From: Pseudomonadota bacterium
GTDB taxonomy: Bacteria > Desulfobacterota > Syntrophia > Syntrophales > UBA5619
Direction of reading: 5' to 3'
NCBI GenBank assembly: GCA_018827585.1
Contig: JAHJXP010000061.1
Coordinates: 1-6,055 of the forward strand
DNA length: 6,055 nt
Part shown: positions 1 through 5,746 of the stretch, in pieces
Position numbering within the stretch: the first letter of the stretch is position 1
Layout: every line of letters starts with the position of its first letter
Notes under the pieces: generated by a model
Told to the model about the DNA's origin: nothing
Seen by the model: the letters and a program-made list of their open reading frames with translations, nothing else
The model's database searches: none
Position numbers and translations under genes: made by a program

Positions 1-1
1 C

Positions 2-547
2 CACCGCTTCGAAGAGATCGATCCGGCCGCCCGCGTCCTCGATTGCCTGCAGGTCCCGGCGTTTCTCTGCCGGCAGACCGACTTCGTCGTGGAGGTGGCC
101 CGCCGGGCGAAGGCAGTAAATATAAAGAAGGGACAGTTCCTTGCCCCCTGGGATGCCGTCCACATCGCCAGGAAGATCGCGGCGGCGGGCAACGAACAAC
201 TGATGCTCACCGAACGGGGGGTGAGTTTCGGCTACAACAACCTGGTGGTCGATTTTCGCTCCCTGCCGATCATGAGGGAGACAGGGTATCCGGTGATCTT
301 CGACGCCACCCACAGCGTCCAGCTGCCGGGGGGGGCCGGGAAGGCCTCGGGGGGGGACCGGCGCATGGTTCCCTGTCTGGCCCGGGCGGCGGTGGCGGCC
401 GGGATCGACGGTCTTTTTCTTGAAGTCCATCCGGATCCTGACCGGGCTCTTTGCGACGGGCCCAATTCGCTGGCCCTTGACGGCCTGCGGGGGCTGCTCG
501 TCGCGCTCAAGAGGATCGAAGCGGCGGTGCGTGACACGCAGGAGTAG
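2..547 (+). CDS. kdsA: 3-deoxy-8-phosphooctulonate synthase (Kdo-8-phosphate synthase), 5' end outside window
   Basis: KdsA condenses phosphoenolpyruvate with arabinose-5-phosphate to give Kdo-8-phosphate, the first committed step to the Kdo of the LPS core; it is a cytosolic TIM-barrel enzyme of the DAHP/KDOP synthase family. The reading frame is already open at base 2 and gives 181 residues, roughly the last two thirds of a family that is usually 270-285 long. Recognisable family blocks, in order, are PAFLCRQTD, NIKKGQFLAPWD, ERGVSFGYNNLVVDFRSLP, FDATHSVQLPGG, SGGDRR, LFLEVHPDPD and CDGPNSL. The CDGP block resembles the metal-independent class (E. coli type), while THSVQLPGG and the AAVAAGIDGLF stretch look closer to the metal-dependent (Aquifex type) enzymes; the deciding N-terminal Asn/Cys position is outside the window. 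kdsC follows after 33 bp, so the two are probably cotranscribed. Two runs of eight G lie in the active-site loop coding region. Confidence 0.97.
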   Translation, partial: HRFEEIDPAARVLDCLQVPAFLCRQTDFVVEVARRAKAVNIKKGQFLAPWDAVHIARKIAAAGNEQLMLTERGVSFGYNNLVVDFRSLPIMRETGYPVIFDATHSVQLPGGAGKASGGDRRMVPCLARAAVAAGIDGLFLEVHPDPDRALCDGPNSLALDGLRGLLVALKRIEAAVRDTQE

Positions 548-580
548 ACGGCAGGGGCGACGGAAAGAGGGGGCAGAACG

Positions 581-1123
581 ATGGGAGAAGTGACGGATGA
601 GCGGCTTTTGAACAAGATCCGCCGGGTGAAGCTACTGATCCTGGACGTGGACGGGGTTCTGACCGACGGCAGGATCATCATCGACGATGCGGGGGCGGAG
701 AGCAAGAATTTCGACGTGAGAGACGGCCATGGCCTGAAAATCCTGATGAGATACGGTATCGAAGTGGCGCTGCTGACGGGAAGACGGTCGCAGGTGGTCG
801 AACACCGCGCCGCCGAACTGGGGATCGCCGAGGTCCATCAGGGGACCTGGAACAAGGCCGAGGTCTTTGCGGAGATCCTGCAACGGCGGAATCTTGCGCC
901 GGAAGAGACGGCCTATGCCGGGGACGACGTCGTCGATATCCCGGTCCTCAGACAGGTCGGGTTTGCCGTTGCCGTGGCCGATGCGACCCCGGAAGTCCGC
1001 CATGTTGCCGATTATGTAACAGGCTGCAGAGGCGGACGGGGGGCCGTCCGGGAACTGTGCGAGGTGATCCTCAGGGCGCAGGGGTTTTGGGCGGATGTGG
1101 CCGCGAGATATCAGTTTACGTAA
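581..1123 (+). CDS. kdsC: 3-deoxy-D-manno-octulosonate 8-phosphate phosphatase KdsC
   Basis: KdsC hydrolyses Kdo-8-phosphate to Kdo and phosphate, following KdsA in the pathway. It is a cytosolic, usually tetrameric C0-type HAD phosphatase without a cap domain. The 180-residue length fits the family (E. coli 188). HAD motif I is DVDGVLTD with nucleophile Asp22 and acid/base Asp24. Motif II is LLTGR with Thr66, motif III Lys92 in GTWNK, and motif IV GDDVVD with Asp115, Asp116 and Asp119. The C-terminal GGRGAVRE block is typical of KdsC tails, which close over the neighbouring active site. The ATG start is preceded by a purine-rich AGAGGGGG ribosome binding site at good distance. It sits 33 bp behind kdsA. 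The arabinose-5-phosphate isomerase gene kdsD, which often neighbours kdsC, is not between them. All catalytic residues are present, so it should be active. Confidence 0.97.
   Translation: MGEVTDERLLNKIRRVKLLILDVDGVLTDGRIIIDDAGAESKNFDVRDGHGLKILMRYGIEVALLTGRRSQVVEHRAAELGIAEVHQGTWNKAEVFAEILQRRNLAPEETAYAGDDVVDIPVLRQVGFAVAVADATPEVRHVADYVTGCRGGRGAVRELCEVILRAQGFWADVAARYQFT
1033..1050 (+). repeat. Perfect inverted repeat inside the 3' part of kdsC
   Basis: CGGACGG (1033-1039), a GGGG loop (1040-1043) and CCGTCCG (1044-1050) form a perfect 7-bp GC-rich stem with a 4-base loop. It encodes the conserved GGRGAVR motif of KdsC, so the repeat could be a by-product of coding constraint and G/C-rich codon choice. 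No T-run follows, so it is not an intrinsic terminator. Confidence 0.45.
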
Positions 1124-1141
1124 GTATCCGTCATCAGAGGC

Positions 1142-1158
1142 AAAGACGTTTCGTCTTT
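1142..1158 (+). repeat. Perfect 7-bp inverted repeat between kdsC and lptC
   Basis: AAAGACG (1142-1148), loop TTT (1149-1151), CGTCTTT (1152-1158). The arms match perfectly and the repeat starts 18 bp after the kdsC stop. The right arm overlaps the -35 hexamer of the predicted lptC promoter by three bases. It could act as an operator, or as a weak RNA hairpin at the end of the kdsC message. The stem holds only three G/C pairs and no T-run beyond the arm follows, so a strong intrinsic terminator is unlikely. Confidence 0.6.
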
Positions 1159-1184
1159 ACAAAGCCGGGTGCGGATGGTATAAA
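1156..1184 (+). promoter_or_regulatory. Predicted sigma70-type promoter for lptC-lptA-lptB and downstream genes
   Basis: A -35 box TTTACA (1156-1161, 4 of 6 match to TTGACA) and a -10 box TATAAA (1179-1184, 5 of 6) are separated by the ideal 17 bp. The region is locally AT-rich within GC-rich surroundings, and this is the longest intergenic gap in the window. Transcription would begin near 1191, about 55 bases before the lptC start. In E. coli an extra promoter inside the same gene cluster drives the lpt genes separately from the Kdo genes; the position here fits that arrangement. The call comes from sequence alone. Confidence 0.55.
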
Positions 1185-1191
1185 ATTGGCG

Positions 1192-1219
1192 ACCGGCGCG
1201 GGGACGCAGGGAGGCCGGT
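1192..1219 (+). repeat. Possible leader hairpin upstream of lptC
   Basis: ACCGGC (1192-1197) pairs with GCCGGT (1214-1219), leaving a 16-base loop; a G-U pair (1191/1220) can extend it to seven pairs. The stem would begin almost at the predicted transcription start and end six bases before the G-rich ribosome binding site (1225-1231). It could stabilise the 5' end of the message. The long loop makes this a weak call. Confidence 0.35.
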
Positions 1220-1245
1220 TCAACAGGGGGGTTTTTCGGGCAGTG

Positions 1246-1806
1246 ATGATAAAGACAAGAAGAAAAGCGGCGGTCATCGTCGCAATCCTGACGGCTGTCC
1301 TGGCCCTGGCGGTGATCATCGCGGGCGGAGCGCTCCGAAAAATACCGGAGAAGGCCCTGCTGAAGGTCCTGTCGGAGAGGGTCGATCTGGAGGTAAAAAA
1401 CGTCCACTATACGGAGGTCGGGGATTCCGGCATGAAGTGGGAGATCATGGCGGACTCGGCGAGATATCAGAAGAAGGAAAATCTGGCCGTCTTTGACAAG
1501 GTGACAGTAAGGCTGGTGATGAAGGACGGGAGAGTATTCCTGATGACCGGCGACCGCGGCCGGCTCAACACGGCCTCGCGGGACATAGAGATCGAAGGGG
1601 ATGTCCGGATCGTCTCGGAAAACGGAGACCGCTTCACGACGGAGCGCATCCGGTACATAAACAACGGAAAGCTGATCGAGACGGACCAGCCCGTCGTTAT
1701 GGAAAACCGCGGCGCCAGGATCAGCGGGGTGGGCATGGTCTTTTCCCTTGAAGGGAAGAAGGTCTCCCTCCTGTCGCAGGTTCGGGCGAGTTCCGGGGGG
1801 AAATGA
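1246..1806 (+). CDS. lptC: LPS export system bitopic inner-membrane protein LptC
   Basis: LptC receives LPS from the LptB2FG transporter in the inner membrane and passes it to LptA. The 186-residue protein (E. coli 191) has a basic start (KTRRK), one membrane helix at about residues 8-28, then a periplasmic beta-jellyroll (LptC/DUF1239 domain) from about residue 45 to the end. Typical beta-strand blocks are seen: MKWEIMADSARYQ, a variant of the family's W.l.A..A.y pattern, then MTGDRGRLNTASRDIEIEGDV and FTTERIRYINNGKLIETDQPV. I start it at ATG 1246 because the basic residues and helix follow directly; GTG 1243 is the codon just before and lies closer to the AGGGGGG ribosome binding site (1225-1231). 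The frame stays open further upstream into kdsC, but that stretch resembles no LptC N-terminus and would put 60-odd extra residues before the membrane anchor. lptA follows after 13 bp. Confidence 0.93.
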   Translation: MIKTRRKAAVIVAILTAVLALAVIIAGGALRKIPEKALLKVLSERVDLEVKNVHYTEVGDSGMKWEIMADSARYQKKENLAVFDKVTVRLVMKDGRVFLMTGDRGRLNTASRDIEIEGDVRIVSENGDRFTTERIRYINNGKLIETDQPVVMENRGARISGVGMVFSLEGKKVSLLSQVRASSGGK

Positions 1807-1819
1807 AAGAGGAAACGCG

Positions 1820-2377
1820 ATGTCGCGGAAAGGCCTCAGGATTGTAATCTGTCTAAGTGTTCTGATCGCGGCCCTGTATCAGCCGGGCGACGCCCGGGGC
1901 GAGACGAAGCAGAAGCCCCGGACCGAGCGGGACCAGCCGATCCAGATCGTCTCCGACCGTCTGGATGCCTACCATGAAAAGCGGATGGTTGTTTTTTCCG
2001 GCAATGCGGTGGCCACGCAGGGCGCGCGGACGATCCGGTCCGATAAACTGATTCTCTACTACAGGGAAGAGCGGAAAACGGTCGGCCGGCCTACTAATGG
2101 GGTCGAGGGAACGGGAAATCTGGAAAAGGTGGAGGCCAAGGGCCGCGTCACGATCACCGAAGGCGACCGGATCGTGACCGGGGAGGAGGCCCTCTTCGAA
2201 CAGGACGCCCAGAAGATCACCATGACGGGCGGCGCCGTAATGCGGGAGGGCGCCAATATCGTCCGGGGGGACCGGATCATCGTATTTCTCAACGAAAACC
2301 GAGGGGTGGTGGAGAGTGCGGAGAGCGGCCGCGTGACAGCTACGATCTATCCGGGAAAGGAGCAGGAGAAACGGTAA
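1820..2377 (+). CDS. lptA: Periplasmic LPS transport bridge protein LptA
   Basis: LptA monomers stack end to end to form the periplasmic bridge on which LPS moves from LptC to LptD in the outer membrane. The ATG at 1820 has an AAAGAGG ribosome binding site seven bases upstream and yields 185 residues, the same length as E. coli LptA. A Sec signal peptide is clear: basic SRKGLR, hydrophobic core at about residues 8-20, and a likely cleavage near GDA/RG (residues 23-27). The OstA/LptA_N domain runs from about residue 40 to 160 and starts with the characteristic PIQIVSDRLDAY; SGNAVATQGARTIRSDKLILYY and GDRIVTGEEALFEQDAQKITMTG carry the repeated beta-strand pattern of the jellyroll. An in-frame extension upstream would overlap lptC and lose the signal peptide position. 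Cys11 in the hydrophobic stretch does not make a proper lipobox. Confidence 0.95.
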   Translation: MSRKGLRIVICLSVLIAALYQPGDARGETKQKPRTERDQPIQIVSDRLDAYHEKRMVVFSGNAVATQGARTIRSDKLILYYREERKTVGRPTNGVEGTGNLEKVEAKGRVTITEGDRIVTGEEALFEQDAQKITMTGGAVMREGANIVRGDRIIVFLNENRGVVESAESGRVTATIYPGKEQEKR

Positions 2378-2407
2378 ATGTTGACGATTAAGGGTCTTTG
2401 TGCGTGA
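2378..2407 (+). other. Possible nine-codon leader ORF overlapping the lptB start
   Basis: ATG 2378 directly follows the lptA stop codon and reads MLTIKGLCA before TGA 2405-2407. It has a good AGGAG (2364-2368) nine bases upstream, better placed than the signal for lptB itself. It ends after the GTG start (2400) and before the ATG start (2415) of lptB, so ribosomes finishing it could restart on lptB. Whether it is translated is unknown. Confidence 0.25.
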
Positions 2408-3137
2408 TCTCTGCATGGGAAAACTGACCGCAACGGGACTGACCAAGATCTATGGCGGCAAGAGGGTGGTCGACCGGATAAACCTGGAGATCAATCCGGG
2501 CGAGGTTGTGGGCCTTCTGGGACCAAACGGCGCGGGCAAGACGACGACCTTCTACATGATTGTCGGTCTGATCAAGCCGGACGGAGGGACGATCTCTCTC
2601 GACGGCGAGGACTTAAGCCGCTGCCCGATGTACATCCGGGCACGCAAGGGACTCAATTACCTGCCGCAAGAGCCGTCCGTTTTCCGGAAGCTGACGGTGC
2701 GGGAAAATATCATGGCCATCCTCGAGACGCTTCCCATTGAAAGAGAGGAAAGGGAGGAGCGCCTGCAGGCTCTTCTGGGAGAGCTGGGACTGACAGGGCT
2801 TGCGGAAAAAAGCGCTTATTCGCTGTCCGGCGGCGAAAGGAGACGGGTGGAAATCACCCGGGCGCTGGTGACGTCCCCGAAATATATCCTCCTTGACGAA
2901 CCGTTTGCGGGAATCGATCCCCTGGCGGTGGCGGACATCGGGAAGATCATCGCCCAGCTCAAGGCGAAGGGGATCGGGGTGATCCTTTCCGATCACAATG
3001 TCCGCGAAACCCTCTCCGTGTGCGACCGGGCCTACATCGTCAACGAAGGGACGGTCCTTGTGGAAGGAACGCCGGAGGTGATCACTGGCTCTGAAATCGC
3101 AAGGAAAATATATTTTGGAAATGATTTCAAATTCTGA
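2400..3137 (+). CDS. lptB: LPS export ABC transporter ATPase LptB
   Basis: LptB is the cytoplasmic ATPase that, as a dimer on LptF/LptG, powers extraction of LPS from the inner membrane. With the GTG start the protein has 245 residues (E. coli 241). All ABC motifs are present: Walker A GPNGAGKTT (41-49), Q-loop Gln90 in LPQEPSVF, signature LSGGERRR (142-149), Walker B YILLDEP (162-168) with catalytic Glu167, D-loop region AGIDP, and switch His199 in LSDHN. Phe95-Arg96 (SVFRK) match the Phe-Arg pair that in E. coli LptB lines the groove for the LptF/G coupling helices. The C-terminus IYFGNDFKF matches the family tail. Start choice: GTG 2400 has AAGGG five bases upstream; ATG 2415 has no ribosome binding site but gives the more usual N-terminus MGKLTATGL. 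Either gives a functional protein. Confidence 0.97.
   Translation: MRDLCMGKLTATGLTKIYGGKRVVDRINLEINPGEVVGLLGPNGAGKTTTFYMIVGLIKPDGGTISLDGEDLSRCPMYIRARKGLNYLPQEPSVFRKLTVRENIMAILETLPIEREEREERLQALLGELGLTGLAEKSAYSLSGGERRRVEITRALVTSPKYILLDEPFAGIDPLAVADIGKIIAQLKAKGIGVILSDHNVRETLSVCDRAYIVNEGTVLVEGTPEVITGSEIARKIYFGNDFKF
3085..3101 (+). promoter_or_regulatory. Candidate sigma54-type -24/-12 element upstream of rpoN
   Basis: CTGGCTC, then five bases, then TCGCA gives TGGC at the -24 position and GCA at -12, with the essential GG (3087-3088) and GC (3099-3100) twelve bases apart as in the consensus TGGCACG-N4-TTGCW. Nine of twelve consensus positions match. It lies within the 3' end of lptB, about 66 bases before the rpoN ATG. 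It would allow sigma54 autoregulation. It sits in coding sequence, and weaker matches occur elsewhere in the window by chance, so confidence is low. Confidence 0.28.
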
Positions 3138-3166
3138 ACGGGCAGGTAAGGCAGCAAAGTTGGAAC

Positions 3167-4630
3167 ATGGCATTTGAACTAAAGCAGAATCTTAAACTCA
3201 CCCAGCAGTTGGTGATGACGCCCCAACTCCAGCAGGCCATCAAGCTCCTGCAGCTTTCCCGGCTGGACCTGGTGGATACGATCAATCAGGAGATGGAGGA
3301 GAACCCTCTTCTGGAGGAAATCACCTCGGACGAGGATCCCGAAGCGGAAAAGAAGATCGAACCCGAACAGACTGAGGAAGGCGAACGGGAAGAGATCAAA
3401 ACCCCGGAGCGGACCGAAGAACTGACGGGAGCGGGAGACGGCCGGGAAGAGTTCGACTGGGACAGTTATCTGGAAGACTACGGTCCGATGGGGGTTACCT
3501 ACGACCGCAAGGAAGGCCCCGCTCCCTCCTGGGAAAACCTCCTGGTGGTGAAATCCTCGCTTACGGACATTCTGATGTGGCAGCTCCGGCTTTCCCCCTT
3601 TACGGAAGATCAGCAGCGCGTCGGCGAGCAGATCATCGGCAACCTCGACCAGAACGGCTATCTTGCAGCCACCACGGAGGAGATCTCCTTACAGGAAAAA
3701 GTGGCCCCGGCCTTTGTGGAGGAGGTACTGACAAAGATCCAGGAGTTCGATCCTGCCGGCATCGCTGCCCGCGATCTAAAGGAATGCCTGCTTATTCAGG
3801 CGAGGATGGCGGGGGAAGCTCGTTTACTCGTGGAGAGGATCATCTGCGACCATCTGAAGGACCTGGAAATAAAGAACTATGGTTACATTGCCCGGAAAAT
3901 GAAGGCGCCGCTGGCCGATGTCCTGGCGGCGGTCGCCATCATCATCAATATGGATCCCAAGCCGGGGAGCGTCTATAACGAGGAGCGCATCCAGACAATC
4001 GTTCCCGACGTCTTTGTCGTCAAAAGCGGCGACGACTATAAAATCGCCCTCAATGACGACGGCCTGCCGCGACTCAGGATCAGCAACTTTTACCGGGAGA
4101 TCATGAGCGGGCGGAGCGGGGGGGCGAAGGCGCAAAACGGGAAAAATTACATAAAGGAACGGGTCCAGTCGGCAACCTGGCTGATCAAGAGCATTCAGCA
4201 GCGGCAGAAGACGATCTACCGGGTAGCCGAGAGCATCGTGAGGTTTCAGAAGGAATTCTTCGACGGTGGGATCGGTTTTCTCAAACCGCTGATCCTGCGG
4301 GATGTCGCTGATGACGTGGAGATGCACGAATCCACGATCAGTCGGGTGGTGACGAACAAGTACATGCATACCCCGCGGGGCATCTATGAAATGAAGTACT
4401 TTTTCGGCAGCAGCATCCGCAGGAACGGCGGCGATGACGTCGCCTCCAAGAGCGTGCAGGAGGATATCCGGAAGATCATCGGCGATGAAGATCCCCGCAA
4501 GCCTTTGAGCGATCAGGAAATAGTCAAGCGCCTCGCGGAGTCCAGGATAACCATTGCGAGGCGGACAGTTGCAAAATACAGAGAGATGATGAAAATCCTG
4601 CCCTCCTCAAGGCGGAAGAAATACTATTAG
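3167..4630 (+). CDS. rpoN: RNA polymerase sigma-54 factor RpoN
   Basis: RpoN directs RNA polymerase to -24/-12 promoters that need an AAA+ activator, controlling nitrogen use, motility and many stress or transport genes. The 487-residue product (E. coli 477) has the standard plan. Region I (about 1-50) is Gln/Leu-rich with LTQQLVMTPQLQQAIKLLQL, the activator-contacting part. Region II (about 50-107) is a very acidic Glu/Asp linker. The core-binding region follows, then the helix-turn-helix around residues 377-413 (LRDVADDVEMHESTISRVV). The RpoN box ARRTVAKYRE at 464-473 reads the -24 element. The start is fixed by the family N-terminus; the ribosome binding site is poor (only GGA two bases before the ATG, or AAGG about 15 before), suggesting modest translation. 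The gene lies 29 bp after lptB, as in many proteobacteria. A G7 run at 4118-4124 codes for a Ser-Gly-Gly stretch. Confidence 0.98.
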   Translation: MAFELKQNLKLTQQLVMTPQLQQAIKLLQLSRLDLVDTINQEMEENPLLEEITSDEDPEAEKKIEPEQTEEGEREEIKTPERTEELTGAGDGREEFDWDSYLEDYGPMGVTYDRKEGPAPSWENLLVVKSSLTDILMWQLRLSPFTEDQQRVGEQIIGNLDQNGYLAATTEEISLQEKVAPAFVEEVLTKIQEFDPAGIAARDLKECLLIQARMAGEARLLVERIICDHLKDLEIKNYGYIARKMKAPLADVLAAVAIIINMDPKPGSVYNEERIQTIVPDVFVVKSGDDYKIALNDDGLPRLRISNFYREIMSGRSGGAKAQNGKNYIKERVQSATWLIKSIQQRQKTIYRVAESIVRFQKEFFDGGIGFLKPLILRDVADDVEMHESTISRVVTNKYMHTPRGIYEMKYFFGSSIRRNGGDDVASKSVQEDIRKIIGDEDPRKPLSDQEIVKRLAESRITIARRTVAKYREMMKILPSSRRKKYY

Positions 4631-4670
4631 AAAAAGGTCAGAGGCGATGGTTGAAACCCATAACCCATGA

Positions 4671-4692
4671 CCTGCCGGCTGCCGCCGGCGGG
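4671..4692 (+). repeat. GC-rich hairpin between rpoN and hpf
   Basis: CCTGCCGGC (4671-4679) and GCCGGCGGG (4684-4692) pair over nine positions (one G-U) around a four-base TGCC loop. The hairpin lies in the 91-bp rpoN-hpf gap, 29 bases before the hpf ATG and 15 bases before its GGGAGGA ribosome binding site. No T-run follows, so it is not an ordinary intrinsic terminator. It may be an RNA processing or stability element that sets different levels of rpoN and hpf message. No convincing promoter was seen in the rest of this gap. Confidence 0.55.
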
Positions 4693-4721
4693 GGCGCAAC
4701 CAAGGACGGGAGGAAACGACC

Positions 4722-5258
4722 ATGAAGATTTCTGTAACCCTCAGGAACGCGGAAGGGGAAAACTGGCAGAAGGAATATGTGGAGGAACGGCTGAAAAAAC
4801 TGATGAAATACATCGGCAATCCGGTGGATGCCCGCGTCATCCTTTCGGTCGAGAAATTCCGGAATACGGCGGAAATCAACCTGCTGGCGAACGGTTTGAA
4901 CATCAACAGCAGTGAAGAAGAGAAGGACATGCATACGGCCATCGACAACGCCATCGAAAAGATCGAGCGTCAGCTCAAGAAACGGAAGGAAAAAATCCGC
5001 GGCAGCAAGACAAATTCCCGAATGGAGGAGATCGGCGGGGGAGAAACCCCGGGCGAGGAGGAGGATGAATCGCCGGAGGCCAAGGTGGTCGAGACCCGCA
5101 AGATCGTCCTGATACCGATGTCGATCGAGGACGCGGTCCTGGAAATGGAGACATCGAAGAACCGGTTTGTGATTTACCGCGATTCCTCGACGGAAAATGT
5201 CAGCGTCATCTACCGCCGGGAGGATGGGAAGTACGCGCTGATGGAGGTCAGCAGCTGA
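4722..5258 (+). CDS. hpf: Ribosome hibernation promoting factor, long form (HPF/RaiA family)
   Basis: HPF binds the decoding and mRNA channel of the 30S subunit in slow growth and stores ribosomes in an inactive state. The 178-residue protein is the long form: an N-terminal RaiA/S30AE domain (about 1-95, beta-alpha-beta-beta-beta-alpha, ending in a basic helix ERQLKKRKEKIR), a polar Glu/Gly-rich linker (about 93-120), and the C-terminal dimerisation domain (about 121-178) with KIVLIPMSIEDAVLEME, FVIYRD, VSVIYRREDGKYALME. In the long-form family the C-terminal domains pair so that two 70S ribosomes form a 100S dimer. E. coli HPF lacks this domain and uses RMF instead. ATG 4722 has GGGAGGA seven bases upstream. 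Its place between rpoN and ptsN is conserved in proteobacteria. Confidence 0.96.
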   Translation: MKISVTLRNAEGENWQKEYVEERLKKLMKYIGNPVDARVILSVEKFRNTAEINLLANGLNINSSEEEKDMHTAIDNAIEKIERQLKKRKEKIRGSKTNSRMEEIGGGETPGEEEDESPEAKVVETRKIVLIPMSIEDAVLEMETSKNRFVIYRDSSTENVSVIYRREDGKYALMEVSS

Positions 5259-5275
5259 CGGGCAAGGACACGGTC

Positions 5276-5737
5276 ATGAAGATTACGGAGATACTCAAGA
5301 AGGAATTCATTCTTGAGGAACTGAAAGCGACAAGCAAGCGGGAAGTGCTGGTGGAACTGGCCGGGGCATTTGCGAAGGGAAAGCTCGAATTCGATTCCGA
5401 CGCCATGCTCCATGTGCTCTTAGAGAGGGAAAAGCTCGGGAGCACCGGCATCGGCGACGGCATCGCCATTCCCCACGGCAAGCTGGCGGGACTCGAGGAG
5501 ATGGTGGTGGCCTTCGGCAGAAGCAGGGAAGGGGTCGACTTCGAGGCGATGGACGGCAAGCCGGTGCACCTCTTCTTTCTGCTCATGGCGCCGGAGAATT
5601 CGGTGGGTCAGCATCTGAAGGCCTTGGCGAAGATTTCCCGGATGATCAAGGACGAAGCCTTCCGGAAAAAGCTCCTGGCGGCGAAGGAGTGCGATGAGCT
5701 CTTCCAGGCGGTGGCGGAAAAGGATGACGAATATTGA
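5276..5737 (+). CDS. ptsN: Nitrogen-PTS EIIA protein PtsN (EIIA-Ntr)
   Basis: PtsN is the terminal phosphate acceptor of the nitrogen-related phosphotransferase chain (PtsP, NPr, PtsN). It transports no sugar and regulates other proteins according to its phosphorylation state. The 153-residue protein (E. coli 163) is a single PTS EIIA type-2 domain. The phosphorylated His is His67 in GIGDGIAIPHGK, preceded by the family block REKLGSTGIG. VDFEAMDGKPVHLFFLLMAPE and HLKALAKISRMI are further family blocks. The ATG lies 17 bp after hpf with AAGGA seven bases upstream. An adjacent HprK-like gene suggests that an HPr-type protein feeding this chain may be controlled by serine phosphorylation. That link is inferred from gene order. 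Confidence 0.95.
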   Translation: MKITEILKKEFILEELKATSKREVLVELAGAFAKGKLEFDSDAMLHVLLEREKLGSTGIGDGIAIPHGKLAGLEEMVVAFGRSREGVDFEAMDGKPVHLFFLLMAPENSVGQHLKALAKISRMIKDEAFRKKLLAAKECDELFQAVAEKDDEY

Positions 5738-5746
5738 CGGCTTGGT

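Noticed and set aside
232..705. Long antisense frame over kdsA/kdsC
   Set aside because: Ser/Arg/Pro-rich translation typical of the complement of GC-rich genes, spanning two clear sense genes, with no recognisable domain.
1057..1245. In-frame upstream extension of lptC into kdsC
   Set aside because: The added 60-odd residues overlap kdsC, look unlike any LptC N-terminus and would move the membrane anchor far from the start; the promoter and ribosome binding site lie inside this stretch.
2613..3173. Antisense frame over lptB, and a similar one over rpoN (3824-4369)
   Set aside because: Both lie wholly opposite well-supported genes, show no family motifs and have no plausible ribosome binding site context.
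4631..4721. Promoter for hpf in the rpoN-hpf gap (TTGAAA at 4651-4656)
   Set aside because: The position 17 bp downstream falls in GCCGGC of the hairpin, with no -10-like hexamer.
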